Of a DNA stretch of 48,833 bases, positions 36,663 through 46,376 are shown piece by piece (the stretch's first letter is position 1; each line of letters begins with the position of its first letter). This DNA comes from Pseudomonadota bacterium (GTDB lineage: Bacteria > Pseudomonadota > Alphaproteobacteria > Acetobacterales > Acetobacteraceae). The notes under the pieces were generated by a model. The model was given only the letters and a program-made list of their open reading frames with translations, was not told where the DNA came from and did not search any database. Position numbers and translations under genes: made by a program. The DNA lies in contig JAJZSY010000019.1 of NCBI GenBank assembly GCA_021849425.1, positions 1 to 48,833 of the forward strand. Reading direction: 5' to 3'.

Positions 36663-37601
36663 ATGGACCAGCTTTCCCTTATCAACACCTTTATCCGGGT
36701 TGCCGAGCGCGGGTCGTTTTCTGCCGTAGCGCGTGATTTCAACACATCGCAGCCGGTGATCTCCCGCCAGATCGCCGCCCTGGAAGACCAGCTCGGTGTC
36801 AGGCTGATTCAGCGCACGACCCGAAGACTCTCGCTGACCGAGGACGGCCAGATCTACCTTGAGCATGCGAAAGCGGTCGCCGACGCCGTCGATGCCGCCA
36901 CGGCAAGCGTCGGCAGCGCCCGGAAGACCCCAACCGGGCAGGTGCGCCTCGGCGTTCCCACGGCTGTCGGCCTCTATCTTGCAGCGAGGCTTCCCGAGTT
37001 CTTTGCCCGCAATCCTGAAATCTCGCTCGACCTCAAGATGCGCGACGGCGCGTTCGACCTGATCGAGGAAGGGTTGGATCTCGTGATTTCGGTGGTCGAG
37101 GCAACGCAGGCGAGCGTGATCACCCGGGTTGTGGGGACGGCAGCCTCGGTTCTGGTCGCCTCTCCCGCCTATGTCGCCGCACGCGGCGCGCCTGACACCC
37201 CTCAGGACCTGCTGCGGCATGAATGCATCGTCTACACACGGCCCGGCGCGGATAGGGAATGGCGCTTCGCGCGCGATGGGATCGAGGAAACGGTCAGCGT
37301 GCAGGGCCGATTCCACGTCGATTCGAGCGAGGCCGTGCGCCGCGCCGCGCGAGCGGGGCTGGGGGTCGCTCTCCTGCCACGGCTGACCACGATCGACGAT
37401 GTCGTCGCAGGGCGCCTGGTCACCCTGCTCGACACGTTCGTGCCGATGAACGTGAAGATCCACGCGATCCTGCCTTCGCGCCGGTATATTCCGGCGCGCA
37501 CGAGGGCCATTCTCGATTTCCTCCAGGAGGAACTGGAGAAGACCCCCTTCCTGCAATCAACGGCGGGGATGGCGGGCGTTCATGCGCCGATCTTCGACTG
37601 A
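36663..37601 (+). CDS. LysR-family transcriptional regulator
   Basis: The 312-residue protein has the LysR N-terminal winged helix (LINTFIRVAERGSFSAVARD, SQPVISRQIAALEDQLGVRL, RTTRRLSLTEDG) and a type 2 periplasmic-binding-like effector domain (about 90-300). The subgroup with VASPAYVAARGAP and HECIVY is the CrgA/YafC-like branch. The ATG at 36663 follows GAGG by 7 bases and gives the usual LysR start; one 36 bases upstream is also in frame. No target gene stands out. Confidence 0.88.
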   Translation: MDQLSLINTFIRVAERGSFSAVARDFNTSQPVISRQIAALEDQLGVRLIQRTTRRLSLTEDGQIYLEHAKAVADAVDAATASVGSARKTPTGQVRLGVPTAVGLYLAARLPEFFARNPEISLDLKMRDGAFDLIEEGLDLVISVVEATQASVITRVVGTAASVLVASPAYVAARGAPDTPQDLLRHECIVYTRPGADREWRFARDGIEETVSVQGRFHVDSSEAVRRAARAGLGVALLPRLTTIDDVVAGRLVTLLDTFVPMNVKIHAILPSRRYIPARTRAILDFLQEELEKTPFLQSTAGMAGVHAPIFD

Positions 37602-37639
37602 AGTCCTCGACCCGGGGATGCCGGGCGCGGCAGCCCCCC

Positions 37640-37840
37640 TCAGCGGGCGACCTCGCCCTGCCGCGCCCGGCCTGATTGAACGAGAGCGAACTGTACCGGG
37701 CCATAGGTGCTGGTGAGAGCAAGGGACGGCTGGCCGGGGAGTGCGGGCGTGGCGCGCGCGAGGCGCACGCCGCCCAACGCCGACCCGAAGCCGGCCAGCA
37801 GCGCAACCGTTAACGACGCAACGGCAATGAGTTTCTGCAC
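37640..37840 (-). CDS. Small secreted protein of unknown function
   Basis: The 66-residue frame starts at GTG with GGAG 8 bases upstream and encodes a plausible signal peptide (KLIAVASLTVALLAGFGSALG, shown here only in part: hydrophobic residues 4-23) and a short Gln/Pro/Arg-containing tail. No family is recognised. It is convergent with the LysR gene. Evidence is the ribosome-binding site and signal peptide alone. Confidence 0.5.
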   Translation of the reverse strand: MQKLIAVASLTVALLAGFGSALGGVRLARATPALPGQPSLALTSTYGPVQFALVQSGRARQGEVAR

Positions 37841-38031
37841 GATCAGTCTCCAGAGACGAATACGAATCCGAGCGACAACCTCGTCGCCCAGCCATGTTGC
37901 ACTGCGATATGGCCTCGTTGCCGGGCAATGACCATGCCGGATTTCACATTTCTTTCATGAACCTGCGGGATGAATTGGCGGTTGTGCGCGGCGATTTCGC
38001 CTGGCCCCGCTATCCGCGGGCGACCGCAGGC

Positions 38032-38142
38032 TTGGAGCGCGTTCCGATCCCGATGGATCGGGTGTCGTGCTCTATGAGATTGATAATCAGAGCATCTTTA
38101 TCCGATCAGATGACTCCATCTGATCGGATAAAGATGCTCTAG
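38032..38142. repeat. Two-hairpin palindromic element, copy 2, next to recX
   Basis: This 111-base unit is the reverse complement of the element at 20396-20500 with a few changes. The main hairpin has a perfect 24-bp stem, three pairs longer than copy 1: TTT in one arm is matched by AAA in the other. The smaller hairpin keeps CCGATCC / GGATCGG, while its outer stem is partly decayed. The CTAG at 38139-38142 provides the recX stop codon. Confidence 0.85.
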
Positions 38143-38726
38143 CTCCGGCGCAGCGCCGACAGCGCGGCGTCCGCCTCATCCGGATCGAGATCGACCGCAC
38201 GCTCGGCGATATCACGGGTGAAGCCGCCTCGCGCGAGGGCCGCGAGGGCCCGCACCCGTTCGCCGGGGCCGAAGGGCGGCAGGCGCCGGCGGCGCAGATA
38301 GGCGCAGGCCGCGGCGAGATCGCGCGCCGGATCTTCCGGCACCACTGTCTCGGCCAGAACCGCCTCCACCCCCTTGTCCACCAGATGCGCCAGCGTCGCC
38401 CGGCGTGACTTGCCCTGACGGATCAAGCGGCGCGCCCGACCATCCGCGAACGCCGCATCGTCGATCGCCCCCACCGCGCTCAACGCCGCAACCACCGCCG
38501 GAACGGCGGCCCGCGCCGCGCGGACAGCGGCTGCGATCGCCTCGGCCTCGAGCCCGGCCAGTTCGGCTGCCCGCGCCCAGCGATCGATCCGGCGGTTCAG
38601 AACGCGCGCAAGTCCTGCCCTTGTTGCCGCGAAACGGGCCAGATGCGCGAGCGCGCCCTCGCGCAGCGAAGCCTCGTCCGGCGGCTTCGGGAGGGGCTTG
38701 GTCGCATTGCGGGTGGCATTGGGCAT
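38139..38726 (-). CDS. recX: Regulatory protein RecX family
   Basis: The 195-residue Arg/Ala-rich helical protein has three-helix repeats typical of RecX (LAHLARFAATRAGLARVLNRRI, AALSAVGAIDDAAFADGRARRLIRQGKSR in part, DLAAACAYLRRR). RecX inhibits RecA filaments. AGGA lies 8 bases upstream of the ATG. RecA is not adjacent. The final Ser is followed by TAG from the palindromic repeat. It is divergent from mdh. Confidence 0.78.
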   Translation of the reverse strand: MPNATRNATKPLPKPPDEASLREGALAHLARFAATRAGLARVLNRRIDRWARAAELAGLEAEAIAAAVRAARAAVPAVVAALSAVGAIDDAAFADGRARRLIRQGKSRRATLAHLVDKGVEAVLAETVVPEDPARDLAAACAYLRRRRLPPFGPGERVRALAALARGGFTRDIAERAVDLDPDEADAALSALRRS

Positions 38727-38822
38727 ATCTGCATCCTGCCATGCGGGGGTGGCAGACCGGAAGACTGCTTGACCGTCAGCGCCTGCGGGAGATAGTGCGG
38801 CGCAACAGCAAGGAGTGAACCA

Positions 38823-39806
38823 ATGGCCAAGTCCCCCGTCCGCATCGCCGTCACCGGCGCCGCCGGCCAGATCGCCTACGCGCTCGTCTTCCGCATCGCC
38901 AGCGGCGCGCTGCTCGGCCCCGATCAGCCGGTCATTCTCCACCTGCTCGACCTGCCGCAGATGCAGGGCGCGCTCGGCGGTGTGATGATGGAACTCGACG
39001 ATTGCGCGTTCCCGCTCCTCGCCGGAATGGTCGCGACCGACGACCCCAAGGTTGCCTTCAAGGATATCGACATCGCCTTCCTCGTCGGCGCCCGGCCGCG
39101 CAGCAAGGGGATGGAGCGCAAGGACCTGCTCGGCGCCAATGCCGAGATCTTCACCGTGCAGGGCCGCGCGCTCAACGAGGTCGCGAAGCGCTCGGTCCGC
39201 GTGCTGGTTGTCGGCAACCCGGCGAACACGAATGCCTATATCGCGATGAAGTCGGCGCCGGACCTCTCGCCGGATTGCTTCTCGGCGATGATCCGGCTCG
39301 ACCACAATCGCGCCGCCTCAATGCTTGCCGCCAAAGCGGGCGTGAATGTCGGGGATGTCGGCAAGCTGATCGTCTGGGGCAACCATTCGCCGACGATGTA
39401 TCCGGACTACCGGTTCGCCGAGGCGGGTGGCCGCAAGCTCGCCGAACTCGTCAACGACGAGGCGTGGAATCGCGATGTGTTCATTCCCACCGTCGGCAAG
39501 CGGGGCGCCGCCGTGATCGAGGCGCGCGGCGCTTCCTCGGCCGCGTCGGCCGCCAATGCCGCGATCGATCAGGTGCGTGACTGGGTCGTCGGCTCCAACG
39601 GCCGCTGGGTGTCGATGGCGATCGCGTCGGATGGCAGCTACGGCGTTCCCGAAGGCATCATGTTCGGCGTGCCCGTGACCACGCAGAACGGTGTCGTGAC
39701 CCGCGTCCAGACCCTCGAGATCGACGCCTTCGCTCAGTCGCGGCTCGACATGACGCTGAACGAACTCAAGGAAGAGCGCGAGGCGATCGCGCACCTGCTG
39801 GGCTGA
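38823..39806 (+). CDS. mdh: Malate dehydrogenase (NAD)
   Basis: The 327-residue enzyme of the TCA cycle has the NAD-binding [12 protein letters not shown], substrate-binding arginines in [24 protein letters not shown], the aspartate in MIRLDHNRA and the catalytic histidine in [11 protein letters not shown]. This is the cytosolic/group 2 type. AAGGAG lies 7 bases from the ATG. It converges on nadK with a 45-base GC-rich gap that can form a hairpin but has no T run. Confidence 0.96.
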   Translation: MAKSPVRIAVTGAAGQIAYALVFRIASGALLGPDQPVILHLLDLPQMQGALGGVMMELDDCAFPLLAGMVATDDPKVAFKDIDIAFLVGARPRSKGMERKDLLGANAEIFTVQGRALNEVAKRSVRVLVVGNPANTNAYIAMKSAPDLSPDCFSAMIRLDHNRAASMLAAKAGVNVGDVGKLIVWGNHSPTMYPDYRFAEAGGRKLAELVNDEAWNRDVFIPTVGKRGAAVIEARGASSAASAANAAIDQVRDWVVGSNGRWVSMAIASDGSYGVPEGIMFGVPVTTQNGVVTRVQTLEIDAFAQSRLDMTLNELKEEREAIAHLLG

Positions 39807-39851
39807 TCATGCCCCGGGCCCTGGCGCATGCCGGGGCCCGCCCGCCGGGGA

Positions 39852-40613
39852 TCACACGGTGAACTGCTCGCGGATGATCCGCTCCGACAGGGCCCGATCG
39901 GGGTCCGAGAGGATACGGGCGCGAACCGATCGGTCTTCGCTGGCTGCCACTGAAATCACCCGCCGGACTTCGGTAAAGTCGGCGACGGCGGCCACCGGAC
40001 GTTTTTCCGATTCGAGGATTTCGAACAGGATTTCGCTATCCGACGGCAGCAGCGCGCCGCGCCAGCGTCGCGGCCGGAACGCGGAAATGGGTGTGAGCGG
40101 CAGCAGATTGGCCGAAAGCGGCACGATCGGCCCGTGCGCCGAGAGGTTATAGGCGGTCGATCCCGCGGGGGTCGATACCAGCACGCCGTCACAGATCAAC
40201 TCGGCGAGACGCACCCTGCCGTCGATCGTGATGCGGATTTTCGCCGCCTGGCGCAATTGCCGCAACAGACTGACCTCGTTGAACGCGAGCGCCTCTTCCA
40301 CCGCCCCGGTCGAGGTGATCGCATGCATGCGCAGCGGATGGATGTCGTTGCACTGGGCGCGGGCGATGCGCGCCGGCAGGTCGGCTTCGGCGAAATCGTT
40401 CATCAGGAATCCGACCGAGCCGCAATTCATGCCATAGACCGGAAGCTCGCGTTCCAGCATGCTGTGCATCGTCTCCAGCATCAGTCCATCGCCGCCAAGG
40501 GCCACGACCACCTCGGCTGCGTCCGGTTCCGCATCGCCATACAGCGCGACAAGCCTGTCGCGCGCGGCGAGGGCCTGCTCGGTTGACGCGGCTGCGAAAT
40601 GAATGCGGGTCAA
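39852..40613 (-). CDS. nadK: NAD kinase
   Basis: The 253-residue enzyme makes NADP from NAD. It has the catalytic [10 protein letters not shown], the [12 protein letters not shown] segment, NEVSLLRQ and [16 protein letters not shown]. The start is uncertain: a TTG at 40613 overlaps the stop of the nitrilase gene (TTGA) and gives the family length, and no ATG or GTG lies between it and the first motif. Confidence 0.93.
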   Translation of the reverse strand: MTRIHFAAASTEQALAARDRLVALYGDAEPDAAEVVVALGGDGLMLETMHSMLERELPVYGMNCGSVGFLMNDFAEADLPARIARAQCNDIHPLRMHAITSTGAVEEALAFNEVSLLRQLRQAAKIRITIDGRVRLAELICDGVLVSTPAGSTAYNLSAHGPIVPLSANLLPLTPISAFRPRRWRGALLPSDSEILFEILESEKRPVAAVADFTEVRRVISVAASEDRSVRARILSDPDRALSERIIREQFTV

Positions 40614-41461
40614 GCGAGCTTGCGGTGCTGGAGAACCGGCATATCGCGCCGCACCCTCGCCGTGCGGGCGCTGTCGATCCGTGCCGTGGCAAAGCCCGGC
40701 CCATCGGACACGCGCGCGACGACGCTGCCCCACGGATCGGCGATCAGCGCGTTTCCATAGGTCAGGCGCGTCTCGCCGCGGCCATCACGATGCGGACCAA
40801 CGCAGGCTGCCGCGGCGATCCAGCACTGGGTCTCGATCGCGCGAGCGCGTAGCAGCACCTCCCAGTGATCCTTCCCGGTTTGCAGGGTGAAGGCGGACGG
40901 CACCATGATCAGGTCGGCGCCGGCCCGGCGCAAGGCGAGGTAAAGTTCGGGAAAGCGCATGTCGTAGCAGATCGACAAACCCACGGTGAGACCGCCGATC
41001 CGGCAGGTGACGACTGCATCGCCGGCTCCGTAGGTCGCACTTTCGCGATAGCCGAGCCCATCCGGCGTGGTAATGTCGAACAGGTGGATCTTGCGGTAGC
41101 GCGCAATCTCCTGTCCGTCGGCATCAAAGACCAGCGTGGTGTTGTAAAGCCGGTCGTCCGCCTGCTCGCCGATCGACCCGCCATGAACATGAAGGCGATG
41201 ACGCCGGGCGGTGTCGCGCAGGAATTCATAGGCCGGACCACCGGCGGCACCCGATCCGGCGGGGGGCAGCGCCTCGGCGGCTAGTGTCTTCGCGTCCCGG
41301 TCACCGCCAAGACAGCTCCAGACCTCCGGCAATGATACGAGGCCGGGCCGGTCGGCGGCGACGGCGGCATCGATCAGCCGCTGCGCCTGGGCGATGTTGG
41401 CGGCCTTGTCTGCCCCCGGCGACATCTGAATGACGGAGAGGCGAAGCGTATCGTCCTGCAT
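40610..41461 (-). CDS. Nitrilase-family C-N hydrolase (omega-amidase / deaminated glutathione amidase type)
   Basis: The 283-residue enzyme has the Glu-Lys-Cys triad in [16 protein letters not shown] and ICYDMRFPE, and the Nit1/Nit2-branch features GGSIGEQ and [11 protein letters not shown]. Members hydrolyse alpha-keto acid amides (omega-amidase) or deaminated glutathione. A class I transaminase gene 40 bases upstream on the same strand would generate such keto acid amides from glutamine, which supports the omega-amidase reading. Its stop overlaps the nadK start. Confidence 0.88.
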   Translation of the reverse strand: MQDDTLRLSVIQMSPGADKAANIAQAQRLIDAAVAADRPGLVSLPEVWSCLGGDRDAKTLAAEALPPAGSGAAGGPAYEFLRDTARRHRLHVHGGSIGEQADDRLYNTTLVFDADGQEIARYRKIHLFDITTPDGLGYRESATYGAGDAVVTCRIGGLTVGLSICYDMRFPELYLALRRAGADLIMVPSAFTLQTGKDHWEVLLRARAIETQCWIAAAACVGPHRDGRGETRLTYGNALIADPWGSVVARVSDGPGFATARIDSARTARVRRDMPVLQHRKLA

Positions 41462-41501
41462 GAGCGTATCGTGCGCCAGGTGCCGTGAGCAGGCAAGCGG
41501 G

Positions 41502-42677
41502 CTATTCGGCCGCCCGCCGCGCGGCGAAATGGGCGGCGAGCCGCTCCACGGCCTCGTCCAGCACCGCCTCGCGCTTGCAGAAGGCAAATCGCGCATAGTG
41601 CCGCGGCGCCTCGCCCGGATAGAACGCTGAAACCGGAATGGCCGCCACCTTGGCGTGCTCGGTGATGTGCCGGCAGAAATCCGCATCGTCCCCATTGAAC
41701 CCGAGCGGGGCGAAATCGGCCGTCACGAAATAGGAGCCATGGCTCGGCAGCACGCCGAAGCCGATCCGCCGCAACCCGTCCGACAACCGGTCGCGCTTCG
41801 CCGCGAGATCCGACGCGAGCGACGCGAAATAGGCATCGTCCTTGGCGAGCCCCACGGCGACCGCGCGTTGCAGATTGGGCGGCGTGGTGAAGGTGAGGTT
41901 CTGGTGCGCCCGCGCGATCACCCCGGCCAGCCGCGCCGGCGCCGTGACATAGCCGATCTTCCAGCCGGTCAGGCTGAACGTCTTGCCCGCGCTGCCGATG
42001 CGCACGCAACGCTCCCGCAGGCCGGGCAGGCTCATCAGCGGGATGTGCTTCAGCCCATCGAAAATGAGATGCTCATAGACTTCATCACATACCGCATAGC
42101 AGTCATGCTTTAGGAGGAGGTCGGCAATGAAGCCGAGTTCTTCGCGGGTGAAGACCTTGCCGGTCGGGTTCATCGGCGAGTTGAGCAGCAGCAGCTTTGT
42201 CTTGGGGCCGAAGGCTGCCGCCAGTTCGGCGCGCGGGAGCGCCCAGTCGGGCGGGTTGAGCCGCACCAGTTTCGCGGTGGCGCCCACGAGTTGCACTACG
42301 GGCAAATAGGTATCGTAGAGGGGCTCGATCAATACGACCTCATCGCCCGGATTGAGCAGGGCGAGCAGGCTCGCGGTAATTGCCTCGGTCGCCCCCGAGG
42401 TCACGACCACCTCCCGCGCGGGGTCGGCCTCGATCCCGTAAAAGCGCCGGTTCGCGGCGGCCACCGCCTCGCGCAGTTCGACGACGCCGGTCAGCGGCGG
42501 ATACTGGTTCCGTCCGTCGCGCAGCGCCGCCGCCGCCGCCTCGATCACGTCGGACGGTCCATCCGTATCGGGGAACCCTTGACCCAGATTGATCGCCCCG
42601 TGCTCCACCGCCAGGGCGGACATCACCGTGAAGATGGTCGTGCCGATATTGTCGAGCAGTTGGTTTGGCGATTTCAC
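41502..42677 (-). CDS. Class I aminotransferase (methionine / glutamine transaminase type, YbdL/KAT-like)
   Basis: The 391-residue PLP enzyme has INLGQGFPDTDGP, VTSGATEAI, NSPMNPTGKVF, CDEVYEHLIFDG and GSAGKTFSLTGWKIG with the PLP lysine. This pattern fits the kynurenine/glutamine transaminase K group, to which E. coli YbdL (methionine transaminase) belongs. GTG start with GGAG 8-9 bases upstream. With the downstream nitrilase it could form the glutamine transaminase - omega-amidase pathway, for example to close methionine salvage. Substrate assignment is inferred. Confidence 0.87.
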   Translation of the reverse strand: MKSPNQLLDNIGTTIFTVMSALAVEHGAINLGQGFPDTDGPSDVIEAAAAALRDGRNQYPPLTGVVELREAVAAANRRFYGIEADPAREVVVTSGATEAITASLLALLNPGDEVVLIEPLYDTYLPVVQLVGATAKLVRLNPPDWALPRAELAAAFGPKTKLLLLNSPMNPTGKVFTREELGFIADLLLKHDCYAVCDEVYEHLIFDGLKHIPLMSLPGLRERCVRIGSAGKTFSLTGWKIGYVTAPARLAGVIARAHQNLTFTTPPNLQRAVAVGLAKDDAYFASLASDLAAKRDRLSDGLRRIGFGVLPSHGSYFVTADFAPLGFNGDDADFCRHITEHAKVAAIPVSAFYPGEAPRHYARFAFCKREAVLDEAVERLAAHFAARRAAE

Positions 42678-42785
42678 GCTTGTCTCTCCAGTCTGACGGA
42701 TGTCGCACTATCGCGGCACAGGGCCGCAGGGCAAGGGGTTTTGCCGAGCGGGCTTGATTTGCAGGCAATGACTGCCGTTTATTTA

Positions 42786-42824
42786 GGCATGAACTGTGCC
42801 GCCCCCGTAGGCACTCGGCGTGCC
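42786..42824. promoter_or_regulatory. Two GGCA(C/T)-N5-GTGCC palindromes upstream of the glnB promoter
   Basis: GGCATGAACTGTGCC (42786-42800, one mismatch) and GGCACTCGGCGTGCC (42810-42824, perfect) are spaced 24 bases centre to centre. They precede the sigma-54 promoter and contain GCAC/GTGC half-sites like NtrC boxes, though the 5-base gap is shorter than the classic 7. Activation by NtrC is inferred. Confidence 0.45.
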
Positions 42825-42843
42825 ACTCATTTTTACCCATAAC

Positions 42844-42859
42844 TGGCACGACGCATGCA
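42844..42859 (+). promoter_or_regulatory. Sigma-54 (RpoN) promoter of glnB-glnA
   Basis: TGGCACGACGCATGCA has the -24 GG and -12 GC at the required 10-base distance and matches TGGCACG-N4-TTGC except for one base. It lies 107 bases upstream of the glnB start and fits nitrogen control of the PII/glutamine synthetase operon. Confidence 0.75.
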
Positions 42860-42930
42860 AAAATGGCATGATATCTGCAGGTAAGTCATGCCGGCCGGTG
42901 CGCGCACCAGCTCGCCGCGATCAACCGTAA

Positions 42931-43305
<375 letters not shown>

Positions 43306-43341
43306 CCCTCTGTTTCAATCCATCCCTCAAACCCAACGAGA

Positions 43342-43366
43342 GCGGGTCCGCATGGGGCGGACCCGC
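43342..43366 (+). promoter_or_regulatory. Intercistronic hairpin between glnB and glnA
   Basis: GCGGGTCCGC-ATGGG-GCGGACCCGC is a perfect 10-bp stem in the 86-base gap. There is no T run, so it is more likely an mRNA stability or processing element, or a weak partial terminator, than a full stop. Confidence 0.6.
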
Positions 43367-43391
43367 ACAATGACCAGCAGTGAGGACGACA

Positions 43392-44825
43392 ATGGCGAAG
43401 AAGCCCGCCGGTAGCGGCGATGCGATCAGCAAGGTGATGGCCATGATCAAGGAGAACGGGGTCGAGTATGTCGACCTGCGGTTCACCGATCCGCGCGGCA
43501 AGTGGCACCACACCGCCCAGCACATCTCCACCATGGGCGAAGACGCCTTCCGCGACGGTATCATGTTCGATGGCTCGTCCATCGCCGGCTGGAAGGTCAT
43601 CAACGAGAGCGACATGATCCTGATGCCGGATCCGGAAACGGCGGTGATGGATCCCTTCGCCGCCAAGCCCAGCCTGGTCATCTTCTGCGACATTCTCGAA
43701 CCCTCGACCGGCCTGCCCTATTCGCGCGACCCGCGTTCGACCGCGAAAAAGGTGGAGGCCTATGTTCGGGCATCAGGCGTCGGCGATTCCATCCTGTTCG
43801 GCGCCGAAGCCGAATTCTTCATTTTCGACTCCGTCCGCTTCGGTACCGGCGGCAATTTCGGCACCTATCAGCTCGATAGCATCGAAGGCCCCGGGTCCTC
43901 GCTGAAGGACTACCCGGAAGGCAATATGGGCCATCGTCCGGTGGTGAAGGGCGGCTATTTCCCGGTTCCGCCGGTCGACTCCGAAAGCGACCTGCGCGCC
44001 GAGATGCTCTCGACGATGGGCGAGATGGGCCTGCCGATCGAGAAGCACCATCATGAGGTTGCCCAGAGCCAGCACGAACTCGGCACGAAGTTCGGCACGC
44101 TGGTGCAGATGGCCGACCAGATGCAGATCTACAAATACTGCGTCCACAACGTCGCCCACAGCTATGGCAAGACCGCGACGTTCATGCCGAAGCCGATCTA
44201 TGGCGACAACGGCTCGGGCATGCACACCCATCAGTCGATCTGGAAGAACGGCAAGCCGCTCTTCGCCGGCAACGGCTATGCCGATCTCTCGGAACTCTGC
44301 CTGTATTACATCGGCGGCATCATCAAGCACGCCAAGGCGCTGAACGCCTTCACCAATCCGAGCACGAACAGCTACAAGCGGCTGATTCCGGGCTTCGAGG
44401 CGCCGGTCCTGCTGGCCTATTCGTCGCGCAACCGCTCGGCCTCGTGCCGCATCCCGTACACGACCAACCCGAAGGCCAAGCGCGTCGAGGTTCGCTTCCC
44501 CGACCCGACCGCGAACCCCTATCTCGCCTTCGCCGCCATGGCGATGGCCGGGCTCGACGGTATCAAGAACAAGATCCATCCGGGCGACCCGATGGACAAG
44601 AACCTCTATGATCTCCCCCCCGAAGAACTTCAGGGCATTCCGACGGTCTGCGGCTCGCTCCGCGAGGCTCTGGAATCCCTCGCCGCCGATCATGACTTCC
44701 TGCTCGCCGGCGATGTATTCAGCAAGGAACAGATCGAGAGCTACATCGCGCTGAAGTGGGAAGAGGTTTACCGCTTCGAGCACACGCCGCACCCGGTCGA
44801 ATTCGAGATGTATTACTCGGCCTGA
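43392..44825 (+). CDS. glnA: Glutamine synthetase type I
   Basis: The 477-residue enzyme makes glutamine from glutamate and ammonia as a dodecamer. It has [24 protein letters not shown], the metal-binding AEAEFFIFD and [34 protein letters not shown] and [19 protein letters not shown] carries the tyrosine adenylylated by GlnE, marking the GSI-beta type. GAGG lies 8 bases upstream of the ATG. It is downstream of glnB and followed by a terminator. Confidence 0.97.
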   Translation: MAKKPAGSGDAISKVMAMIKENGVEYVDLRFTDPRGKWHHTAQHISTMGEDAFRDGIMFDGSSIAGWKVINESDMILMPDPETAVMDPFAAKPSLVIFCDILEPSTGLPYSRDPRSTAKKVEAYVRASGVGDSILFGAEAEFFIFDSVRFGTGGNFGTYQLDSIEGPGSSLKDYPEGNMGHRPVVKGGYFPVPPVDSESDLRAEMLSTMGEMGLPIEKHHHEVAQSQHELGTKFGTLVQMADQMQIYKYCVHNVAHSYGKTATFMPKPIYGDNGSGMHTHQSIWKNGKPLFAGNGYADLSELCLYYIGGIIKHAKALNAFTNPSTNSYKRLIPGFEAPVLLAYSSRNRSASCRIPYTTNPKAKRVEVRFPDPTANPYLAFAAMAMAGLDGIKNKIHPGDPMDKNLYDLPPEELQGIPTVCGSLREALESLAADHDFLLAGDVFSKEQIESYIALKWEEVYRFEHTPHPVEFEMYYSA

Positions 44826-44850
44826 CCGACAGCGACGGCACGCATCGAAG

Positions 44851-44880
44851 AGCCGGTCCGCAGCCGCGGACCGGCTTTTT
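44851..44880 (+). terminator. Rho-independent terminator after glnA
   Basis: AGCCGGTCCGC-AGCC-GCGGACCGGCT is a perfect 11-bp stem followed by TTTTT, 26 bases past the glnA stop. Confidence 0.9.
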
Positions 44881-45055
44881 CCTGGCCCCGTCCCGATCGT
44901 GCGTAAGCGGTCGTAATTCCGCATCCCGCAGAAGATTGATTCCCGCAGAGCAACGGCCGTTTCCCTCTGGCCGGGTGAGGCTCTATCCTGTCGCGGCCAG
45001 GCCCCGCGGATTTGACGGACAGCCGGGCATCGTCACTGACGGGAGAAACACGCGG

Positions 45056-46234
45056 ATGGGCACAGCAGTCCTGGTTCTCAACGCCGGTTCATCGAGCATC
45101 AAATTCGGCATGTTCGAGATCGCAAGCGGCCTGCCCCGGCGCGCTCACGGCTCGATCGAGCGGATCGGCGTGGCGCCGCATTTCCAGGGATTCGACGCGG
45201 CCGGCCAGCTTCTGACCGAGCGCCGATGGGATGGCGGCGCGGCGATTACGCATGAGGACCTGCTGAAGCCGTTGCTGGAATGGGCCGATTCGCATCTCGC
45301 CGGCGATCGGCTTGCCGGCGTCGGCCACCGCATCGTGCATGGGGGGCGCGATTTCGCCGCCCCCGTCACGCTTGATGAGACCATTGTTGCGGCGCTGGCT
45401 GCGCTTGTTCCCCTCGCCCCCCTGCACCAGCCCCATAACCTTGCGCCCGTTCGCGCCATCGCCCGCCTGCGGCCCGGCCTGCCGCAGGTCGGCTGCTTCG
45501 ATACCGGCTTTCACTGCGCGATGGGCGACATCGCAACGCGCCTTCCCCTTCCCGCGCGCTACCACGACGCTGGCGTTCGCAGATATGGGTTTCACGGCAT
45601 TTCCTATGAATACATCGCCGGGGCGCTCGCCGCGGCAGCGCCCGCCCGCGCCGCCGGCAAGGTTATCGCCGCGCATCTTGGCAACGGGGCCAGCGCCTGC
45701 GCGATGCTGAAAGGCCGGTCGGTCGAGACGAGCATGGGTTTCACGGCGCTGGACGGGCTGATGATGGGCACCCGGCCCGGCACGCTTGATCCTGGCGTGG
45801 TGCTGTACATGGCCGAGCAGGAACGGCTGGACCCGGCCGCGATCAGCCATTGCCTGTATCACGAATGCGGCCTGTTGGGCGTCTCGGGCGAGGCGTCGGA
45901 CATGCGCACCCTGCTGGCGAGTTCACGCCCCGACTCGTGCCTGGCGGTCGAGTTGTTCTGCCATCGGGCGGCTCGCGAAATCGCCGCATTGAGCGTCGCT
46001 CTTGGCGGTCTCGAAACGCTTGTCTTTACCGCCGGCATCGGTGAGCACGCGCCGGAAATCCGCGGGAAGATCAGCGCGCGACTGGGCCATTTCGGCATCA
46101 CCCTCGATGATGCCGCCAACCGGCGCAACGCGCCGGTCATTTCGGCGGCTTCCTCGGCCGTCCAGGTGCGCGTGATCCCCACCAATGAGGAAGCCATGAT
46201 CGCGCATCACACCGCCACCCTGCTGCGCGGCTGA
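45056..46234 (+). CDS. ackA: Acetate kinase
   Basis: The 392-residue enzyme interconverts acetate + ATP and acetyl phosphate + ADP. It begins VLVLNAGSSSIKF and has GHRIVHGG, FDTGFH, RRYGFHGISYEYI, HLGNGASACAM and the ATP site VFTAGIGEHAPEIR. GGGAG lies about 9 bases before the ATG; the frame is open upstream but without homology. No phosphotransacetylase or phosphoketolase gene is adjacent in the window. Confidence 0.95.
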   Translation: MGTAVLVLNAGSSSIKFGMFEIASGLPRRAHGSIERIGVAPHFQGFDAAGQLLTERRWDGGAAITHEDLLKPLLEWADSHLAGDRLAGVGHRIVHGGRDFAAPVTLDETIVAALAALVPLAPLHQPHNLAPVRAIARLRPGLPQVGCFDTGFHCAMGDIATRLPLPARYHDAGVRRYGFHGISYEYIAGALAAAAPARAAGKVIAAHLGNGASACAMLKGRSVETSMGFTALDGLMMGTRPGTLDPGVVLYMAEQERLDPAAISHCLYHECGLLGVSGEASDMRTLLASSRPDSCLAVELFCHRAAREIAALSVALGGLETLVFTAGIGEHAPEIRGKISARLGHFGITLDDAANRRNAPVISAASSAVQVRVIPTNEEAMIAHHTATLLRG

Positions 46235-46376
46235 TCGGCTCGATTGCCACCAAAACGTCATCCAACGCGCAGGCCCTCTGGTCTAGAGCGGTCCGCGGCG
46301 GCCGCGCCCTGACCGGCGCGGCCGATTCATCCGTGCAGCCGCAGGTTATGCGGCACGGCAACAAAGGAGTCCCTGA

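Noticed and set aside
39807..39851. Strong terminator between mdh and nadK
   Set aside because: GC-rich inverted segments exist, but the pairing is irregular and there is no T run on either strand, so I did not list it as a terminator.
46283..46289. CTAGAGC downstream of ackA as a third copy of the palindromic repeat
   Set aside because: Only seven bases match the element end. The following GC-rich hairpin (46299-46324) is unrelated to the repeat.
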